Positions 1 to 6,642 of a DNA stretch of 6,642 bases are shown here, one piece after another. The stretch is from an uncultured Amaricoccus sp. GTDB taxonomy: Bacteria; Pseudomonadota; Alphaproteobacteria; Rhodobacterales; Rhodobacteraceae. The translations under genes were made by a program, and so were the position numbers. The notes beneath the pieces were generated by a model. It was not told the origin of the DNA, searched no databases, and worked only from the letters and a program-made list of their open reading frames with translations. The stretch spans positions 1 through 6,642 of the forward strand of contig NZ_CALLYO010000248.1 in NCBI RefSeq assembly GCF_937858865.1. Direction: 5' to 3'. Each line of letters opens with the position of its first letter. Within the stretch, counting starts at the first letter, position 1.

Positions 1-323
1 GGGGTGCAGATGCCGCACTGGGCGGCGCCGTGGCGGAGGAAGGCGGCCTGGAGGCGGGAGAGGGTGCCGGCCCCGGCGAGGCCCTCGACGGTGGTGACGC
101 TGCGGCCGGCGGCGCGGGCGGCCGGGGTGAGGCAGGCGCAGACTGGGGCGCCGTCGAGGAGCACGGTGCAGGCGCCGCAGTCGCCGGCGTCGCAGCCGAC
201 CTTGGTGCCGGTGAGGCCGGCGTCCTCGCGCAGGAGCTGGGAGAGGCGGCGGGTCGGCGGGGCGTCGAAGGCGGCGGGGCGGCCGTTGAGGGTGAAGGCG
301 AGCGAGGGGCGGAGGAGGTTCAC
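1..323 (-). CDS. [2Fe-2S] small subunit of a xanthine dehydrogenase-type molybdenum hydroxylase (3' end outside window)
   Basis: Electron-transfer subunit that passes electrons from the molybdenum cofactor site to FAD through two [2Fe-2S] clusters; expected to be cytoplasmic. Reading the minus strand from GTG at 323, I see 107 codons before the window edge. Cysteines 44, 49, 52 and 64 (core CDAGDCGACTVLLDG) form the plant-ferredoxin-type cluster site. The start of the second cluster motif, QCGICTP, carries Cys103 and Cys106 at the very edge. Its remaining cysteines and the helical C-terminal domain lie to the left; the family is usually about 150-180 residues. The GTG overlaps the TGA of the FAD-subunit gene (GTGA, 320-323), and a GAGG lies about 10 nt upstream of it within that gene, so the two are probably translationally coupled. 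The substrate cannot be told from this fragment: xanthine, aldehydes, CO and N-heterocycles are all possible. Confidence 0.93.
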   Translation of the reverse strand, partial: MNLLRPSLAFTLNGRPAAFDAPPTRRLSQLLREDAGLTGTKVGCDAGDCGACTVLLDGAPVCACLTPAARAAGRSVTTVEGLAGAGTLSRLQAAFLRHGAAQCGICT

Positions 324-1162
324 GCGCAGGCCTCGGCGATGGCGCGGCGGAGGAGCTCGGCGGCGGCCTCGCGGCGGTAAGGGGCGGTGGCGCGCACGTC
401 GTCGATCGGGGAGAGGGGGGCGAGGTCGGCCGGGGTGATCGGGACGGTGCCGGTGGTGCCGCGGAGGCGGGCCTCGAGGGCGGGGAGGCGGCAGGCGACC
501 GGGCCGGCGGCGCCGACGGCGAGGGCGGCGGCGGTGATGCGGCCGCCCTCGGTGACGATGCGGGCGGCGACCATGACGATGGAGATGACGAGGTGGGCGC
601 GAGCGCCGAGCTTGCCGAAGGCGGAGCGGCCGGCGAGGGCGCGCTCGGGGAGGAGGACGGCGGAGAGGATCTCGTCGGGGCGGCGGGCGGTGGTGCGCGG
701 TGCCGCGAGGAAGGCGGCGAGCGGGAGGCGGCGGGTGGCGGGGGTGCCGTCGAGGGTCCCGGCGAGGGTGCCGGCGAGCTCGACCTCGGCGTCGAGGGCG
801 AGGAGCGGCGGCACGCCGTCGGCGGCGGGGGAGGCGTTGCAGAGGTTGCCGCCGATGGTGCCGGCGTTCTGGATCTGCACACCGCCGACCCCGGCCGCTG
901 CGGCGCGCAGCGCGTCGCAGGCCGGCGGGAGCGGGGCGTCGCGGATCGCGGCCCAGGGGGTGCAGGCGCCGATGCGGAGATGGCCGTCGCGGCGGGAGAT
1001 GCCGGCGAGCTCGGGGATGGCGGTGATGTCGAGGACCGGCCCGGCGAGCTCGGGCGCCGTGGTGGCCGGGTAGAGGTCGGTGCCGCCCGCGAGGAGCGTG
1101 CGGGGCGCGCGCGCGAGGATCGCCAGCGCGTCGGTCAGCGTCTCGGGGCGGTCGTAGACCAT
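320..1162 (-). CDS. FAD-binding (medium) subunit of a xanthine dehydrogenase/CoxM-type molybdenum hydroxylase
   Basis: Binds the FAD that takes electrons from the [2Fe-2S] subunit and hands them to the final acceptor. The protein has 280 residues, the usual size for a stand-alone subunit. The N-terminal FAD half carries AGGTDLYP (residues 25-32) and NAGTIGGNLCNASPAAD (99-115), the AGG(T/H) and TIGGN motifs that wrap the FAD diphosphate in this family. The C-terminal half ends with a DVRATAPYRREAAAELLRRA-like segment, typical of the XDH FAD subunit. The start at 1162 was chosen because MVYDRPETLTDAL matches the family N-terminus and GGGAG/GGAGGT sequences lie just upstream. A longer frame extends back through the promoter region and into marR; I reject that part. 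It is first in its operon, overlaps the small subunit by 4 nt, and is divergent from marR. Residues around 133-143 hold a small AGTL repeat. Substrate unknown. Confidence 0.92.
   Translation of the reverse strand: MVYDRPETLTDALAILARAPRTLLAGGTDLYPATTAPELAGPVLDITAIPELAGISRRDGHLRIGACTPWAAIRDAPLPPACDALRAAAAGVGGVQIQNAGTIGGNLCNASPAADGVPPLLALDAEVELAGTLAGTLDGTPATRRLPLAAFLAAPRTTARRPDEILSAVLLPERALAGRSAFGKLGARAHLVISIVMVAARIVTEGGRITAAALAVGAAGPVACRLPALEARLRGTTGTVPITPADLAPLSPIDDVRATAPYRREAAAELLRRAIAEACA
744..779. repeat. Three imperfect 12-nt tandem units inside the FAD-subunit gene
   Basis: The units gtgccgtcgagg, gtcccggcgagg and gtgccggcgagc lie head to tail. On the minus strand they encode successive AGTL, AGTL and DGTP-like tetrapeptides, just after the strand ending in DAEVEL. 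The length is a multiple of three, so the frame is kept. It looks like a small slippage-derived insertion in a loop between the two halves of the protein. Confidence 0.55.
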
Positions 1163-1218
1163 GCTCTCCCGCCAGCACCTCCCGTCGAGGACGCCCCTGT
1201 CCGGGCGTTCGTATGTGT

Positions 1219-1232
1219 GCAAATTAGTTTGC
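1219..1232. promoter_or_regulatory. Inverted repeat GCAAATTAGTTTGC, candidate MarR operator
   Basis: Seven base pairs on each side, six of them matching (the T/G pair at positions 6 and 9 is the exception). It sits in the 130-bp divergent gap between the hydroxylase operon and marR and is AT-rich in an otherwise GC-dominated region. MarR-family dimers typically bind palindromes of this size in the gap between their own gene and a divergent target. The repeat covers the expected -10 position of the promoter facing the hydroxylase genes, so binding would block RNA polymerase. That the adjacent regulator binds it is inferred from position only. Confidence 0.6.
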
Positions 1233-1254
1233 GGCCGGCACCGCGACCTGTCAA
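1226..1254 (-). promoter_or_regulatory. Candidate promoter of the hydroxylase operon
   Basis: On the minus strand a perfect TTGACA occupies 1254-1249. After a 17-bp spacer the -10 position reads CAAACT (1231-1226), which is only a half match to consensus and lies within the inverted repeat at 1219-1232. A weak -10 overlapping a regulator site suits a promoter that is off unless induced. The -35 box is convincing; the exact -10 is not. Confidence 0.5.
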
Positions 1255-1292
1255 GGTTCGGCGCGGGTGCGGCAGCGAGGGGGGAGGGGGCG

Positions 1293-1706
1293 ATGGCGGG
1301 GGAGTACCGGCTCGACGACGCGGTGGGCTTCATGCTCAGGCGGGCGAACCAGCGGCATCTCTCGGTCTTCGGCACGGTGGTCCCCGAGGTGACGACGACG
1401 CAGCTCGCGGCGCTGGCGCGGCTGGCCGAGCTCGGGCCGATGTCGCAGAACCAGCTCGGGCGGGCGACGGCGATGGACGCGGCGACGATCAAGGGGGTCG
1501 TCGGGCGGCTGGTGAAGCGGCGGCTGGTGACGACGACGCCGAGCGAGGAGGACCGCCGGCGGCTGATCGTCGATCTCTCGCCGGAGGGGCGCGCGCTCTT
1601 CGAGGCGCTGAAGGAGAGGGCGCACGAGGCGACGGAGCGGACGCTGGCGCCGCTCTCGCCGGCCGAGCGGGAGCGCTTCCTCGCGCTGCTGCGGCGGATC
1701 GTCTGA
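1293..1706 (+). CDS. MarR-family transcriptional regulator
   Basis: Winged helix-turn-helix regulator of 137 residues, a normal length for MarR proteins, expected to act as a DNA-binding dimer in the cytoplasm. An N-terminal dimerisation helix (about residues 5-30) leads into TTTQLAALARLAELG. A recognition-helix segment follows (about 62-79, DAATIKGVVGRLVKRRLV), then the wing with EEDRRR (85-90) and IVDLSPEGR, the family's DR-wing signature. A long C-terminal helix completes the dimer interface. The ATG at 1293 was chosen because the purine-rich GGGGAGGGGG lies just upstream and the family N-terminus begins here; upstream in-frame codons run through the control region. It is divergent from the hydroxylase operon, so it probably represses that operon and perhaps itself, with an aromatic or phenolic effector by family precedent. 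The effector cannot be read from the sequence. Confidence 0.93.
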   Translation: MAGEYRLDDAVGFMLRRANQRHLSVFGTVVPEVTTTQLAALARLAELGPMSQNQLGRATAMDAATIKGVVGRLVKRRLVTTTPSEEDRRRLIVDLSPEGRALFEALKERAHEATERTLAPLSPAERERFLALLRRIV

Positions 1707-1726
1707 GGGGGCGGTCTGCGCCCTGC

Positions 1727-1755
1727 TTGACAGTCAGTACTGACTTATCCATATA
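1727..1755 (+). promoter_or_regulatory. Strong sigma-70-type promoter for rplU-rpmA
   Basis: A perfect TTGACA (1727-1732), a 17-bp spacer, and CATATA (1750-1755) as the -10 element, in one of the few AT-rich stretches of the window. The predicted transcription start is near 1762, leaving a leader of about 130 nt before the rplU ATG. A TATAGG at 1752-1757 is an alternative -10 with a longer spacer. The first promoter base is only 21 nt after the marR stop, and I see no terminator hairpin between them, so some marR transcripts may read through. Confidence 0.75.
1732..1745. promoter_or_regulatory. Perfect 14-bp palindrome AGTCAGTACTGACT at the rplU promoter
   Basis: All seven pairs are Watson-Crick. 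It starts at the last base of the -35 box and fills most of the spacer to the -10. This placement is classic for a repressor operator of the TetR or a similar dimeric family, but no such regulator is encoded in the window. It does not resemble the repeat at 1219-1232, so the MarR protein here is not an obvious ligand. The function is unknown. Confidence 0.6.
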
Positions 1756-1892
1756 GGCGGCCTTCCGCGGGGCCGTGCGTCCGGCGGGGGCAAGCTATGC
1801 AAGCGCGCAGTCCGCAGGCGCGGGGGCACCCCCCGCGGGAACGCCGGCAGGGCCGGGGCCGCAGGACGCGGGGTGAAGAAGGAAGAACGCGG
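1756..1892 (+). promoter_or_regulatory. Structured 5' leader of rplU
   Basis: Non-coding leader between the promoter and the rplU ribosome-binding site. Visible inverted repeats are CGGCC/GGCCG (1758-1762 with 1771-1775), CGCGGGGG/CCCCCGCG around a CAC loop (1819-1837, eight perfect pairs) and CCGGC/GCCGG (1844-1848 with 1852-1856). None is followed by a T run, so none is an ordinary terminator. GC-rich DNA forms such pairs easily, so regulation is only a possibility. The leader happens to have no in-frame stop from 1797, but I do not regard it as coding. Confidence 0.4.
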
Positions 1893-5378
<3,486 letters not shown>

Positions 5379-5389
5379 GGAGAAGGGGC

Positions 5390-6642
5390 ATGGACGCTAT
5401 GCTCGACGTGACGGCGCTGATGCAGCAGATGGGCGAGCGGGCGCGCGCCGCGGCGGCCGAGCTCGCCCATGCGCCGTCGGCGCAGAAGGACGCGGCGCTG
5501 CGGGCGGCCGCGGACGCGATCTGGGCGGAGCGCGCGGCGCTCCTCGCCGCCAATGCCGGCGACATGGCGGATGCCCGCGCGAAGGGGCTCCCGGCGGCGA
5601 TGCTCGACCGGCTGGAGCTGACCGAGCCGCGGATCGCCGGCATGGTCGAGGGGCTCAGGGCGATCGCGGCGCAGCCCGATCCGGTCGGGCAGGTGATGGC
5701 GGAATGGGACCGGCCCTCGGGGCTGCACATCCGGCGGGTCAGGACGCCGCTCGGGGTGATCGGCGTCATCTTCGAGAGCCGGCCGAACGTGACGGCCGAC
5801 GCAGGCGCCCTCTGCCTGAAGGCGGGGAACGCGGCGATCCTGCGCGGCGGCTCGGAGTCGCTGCGCTCGGCGCGGGCGATCCACGCCGGGCTGGCGGCGG
5901 GGCTGGCGGCGGCCGGGCTGCCGGAGGCGGCGATCCAGCTGGTGCCGGTGAGCGACCGGGCGGCGGTGGGCGAGATGCTGACCATGACGCGCTTCATCGA
6001 CGTCATCGTGCCGCGCGGCGGCAAGGGGCTGGTCGGGCGGGTGCAGGCCGAGGCGCGGGTGCCGGTCTTCGCCCATCTCGAGGGGATCGTGCACATCTAC
6101 GTCGACCGGGCGGCCGATCTCGCCAAGGCGCGGGCGGTGATCCTCAACGCCAAGACGCGGCGGCCGGGGATCTGCGGCGCGGCGGAGTGCCTGCTGATCG
6201 ACCGGGCCTTCTGGGAGGCGGAGGGGGCGCCCTTCGTCACCGACCTGGTGGAGGCCGGCGTCGAGGTGCGCGTCGACGACGACCTGCTCGGGCTGCCGGG
6301 CGTGGTGCCGGCGGGCAGCGACGACTGGGGGCGCGAGTTCCTCGACATGATCATCGCAGCAAAGCTGGTCGACGGGGTGGACGGGGCGATCGCGCACATC
6401 CGCAGGTTCGGCTCGCAGCATACCGACTGCATCCTGACCGAGGACGACGCCGCGGCGGCGCGCTTCTTCGAGCGGCTGGACAGCGCGATCCTGATGCGCA
6501 ATGCCTCGACGCAGTTCGCCGACGGCGGCGAGTTCGGCATGGGGGCGGAGATCGGCATCGCCACCGGGAAGCTGCATGCGCGGGGGCCGGTGGGGGCGGA
6601 GCAGCTCACGAGCTTCAAGTACCTGGTGGAAGGGGACGGGAC
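5390..6642 (+). CDS. proA: Glutamate-5-semialdehyde dehydrogenase (gamma-glutamyl phosphate reductase), last codons outside window
   Basis: Reduces the ProB product with NADPH to glutamate 5-semialdehyde, which cyclises to pyrroline-5-carboxylate for ProC. The frame stays open for 417 codons to the window edge; E. coli ProA is 417 residues in all, so only a short tail and the stop are missing. Family landmarks are [22 protein letters not shown] (from 120), [13 protein letters not shown] (144-156), VPRGGKGLV (207-215), [10 protein letters not shown] (253-262, with the expected catalytic Cys262), [20 protein letters not shown] (371-390) and KLHARGPVG (394-402). The ribosome-binding site AGGAGAAGG (5378-5386) is strong and begins at the last base of the proB stop. 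ProA and ProB act together in other bacteria, protecting the labile phosphate intermediate, which fits this tight spacing. Confidence 0.96.
   Translation, partial: MDAMLDVTALMQQMGERARAAAAELAHAPSAQKDAALRAAADAIWAERAALLAANAGDMADARAKGLPAAMLDRLELTEPRIAGMVEGLRAIAAQPDPVGQVMAEWDRPSGLHIRRVRTPLGVIGVIFESRPNVTADAGALCLKAGNAAILRGGSESLRSARAIHAGLAAGLAAAGLPEAAIQLVPVSDRAAVGEMLTMTRFIDVIVPRGGKGLVGRVQAEARVPVFAHLEGIVHIYVDRAADLAKARAVILNAKTRRPGICGAAECLLIDRAFWEAEGAPFVTDLVEAGVEVRVDDDLLGLPGVVPAGSDDWGREFLDMIIAAKLVDGVDGAIAHIRRFGSQHTDCILTEDDAAAARFFERLDSAILMRNASTQFADGGEFGMGAEIGIATGKLHARGPVGAEQLTSFKYLVEGDG

Noticed and set aside
1163..1492. Upstream extension of the FAD-subunit frame beyond 1162
   Set aside because: It would run through the divergent promoter and into marR. 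The family N-terminus begins at MVYDRPETL.
593..1756. 387-residue plus-strand open frame across the hydroxylase gene and marR
   Set aside because: Gly/Ala/Glu/Arg-rich shadow translation that crosses a promoter region and two well-supported genes in other frames.
1819..1837. GC hairpin CGCGGGGG-CAC-CCCCCGCG as a terminator
   Set aside because: No T run follows, and it lies within the leader of rplU, which must be transcribed.
1797..1892. In-frame N-terminal extension of L21 from ATG 1797
   Set aside because: The added 32 residues are Arg/Gly/Pro-rich and absent from L21 proteins as known. The start at 1893 has the conserved MFAVVKTGGKQY and a good ribosome-binding site.

Overview
The window comes from a very GC-rich bacterial chromosome (by eye well over 70% G+C, with G/C at nearly every third codon position). 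Gene content and order point to an alphaproteobacterium. The order rplU-rpmA-(GNAT)-obgE-proB-proA, the Ala/Lys/Glu-rich tail on L21 and the molybdenum-hydroxylase genes would suit Rhodospirillales or Acetobacteraceae (Roseomonas-like). The taxonomic placement is inference; no marker here fixes it.

Region 1 (1-1162, minus strand) holds two genes of a xanthine dehydrogenase/CO dehydrogenase-type molybdenum hydroxylase: an FAD-binding medium subunit, then a [2Fe-2S] small subunit that starts inside the FAD gene's stop codon and runs off the left edge. The catalytic molybdopterin subunit is not in the window. Region 2 (1163-1292) is a divergent control region with a TTGACA -35 box facing the hydroxylase genes and an AT-rich inverted repeat over the expected -10 position. 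Region 3 (1293-1706, plus strand) encodes a MarR-family regulator, the natural candidate to bind that repeat.

Region 4 (1707-1892) carries a strong-looking promoter (TTGACA-N17-CATATA), a perfect 14-bp palindrome mostly inside its spacer, and a roughly 130-nt leader with several GC hairpins. It feeds rplU (L21) and rpmA (L27), which end in a textbook intrinsic terminator at 2594-2630. Region 5 (2648-6642) is a tightly packed plus-strand operon: a RimJ/RimL-type GNAT acetyltransferase, obgE/cgtA (50S-assembly GTPase), proB and proA. The GNAT/obgE and obgE/proB junctions overlap, and proA follows proB after 11 nt behind a strong ribosome-binding site. ProB and ProA perform the first two steps from glutamate to proline; proA lacks only its last few codons.

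Most of the window is conserved housekeeping sequence and I see no convincing new system. The signals most worth a second look are regulatory: the palindrome in the rplU promoter, the structured rplU leader, the MarR-type operator, and the terminator just ahead of the GNAT-obgE-proBA operon, which has no evident promoter of its own.
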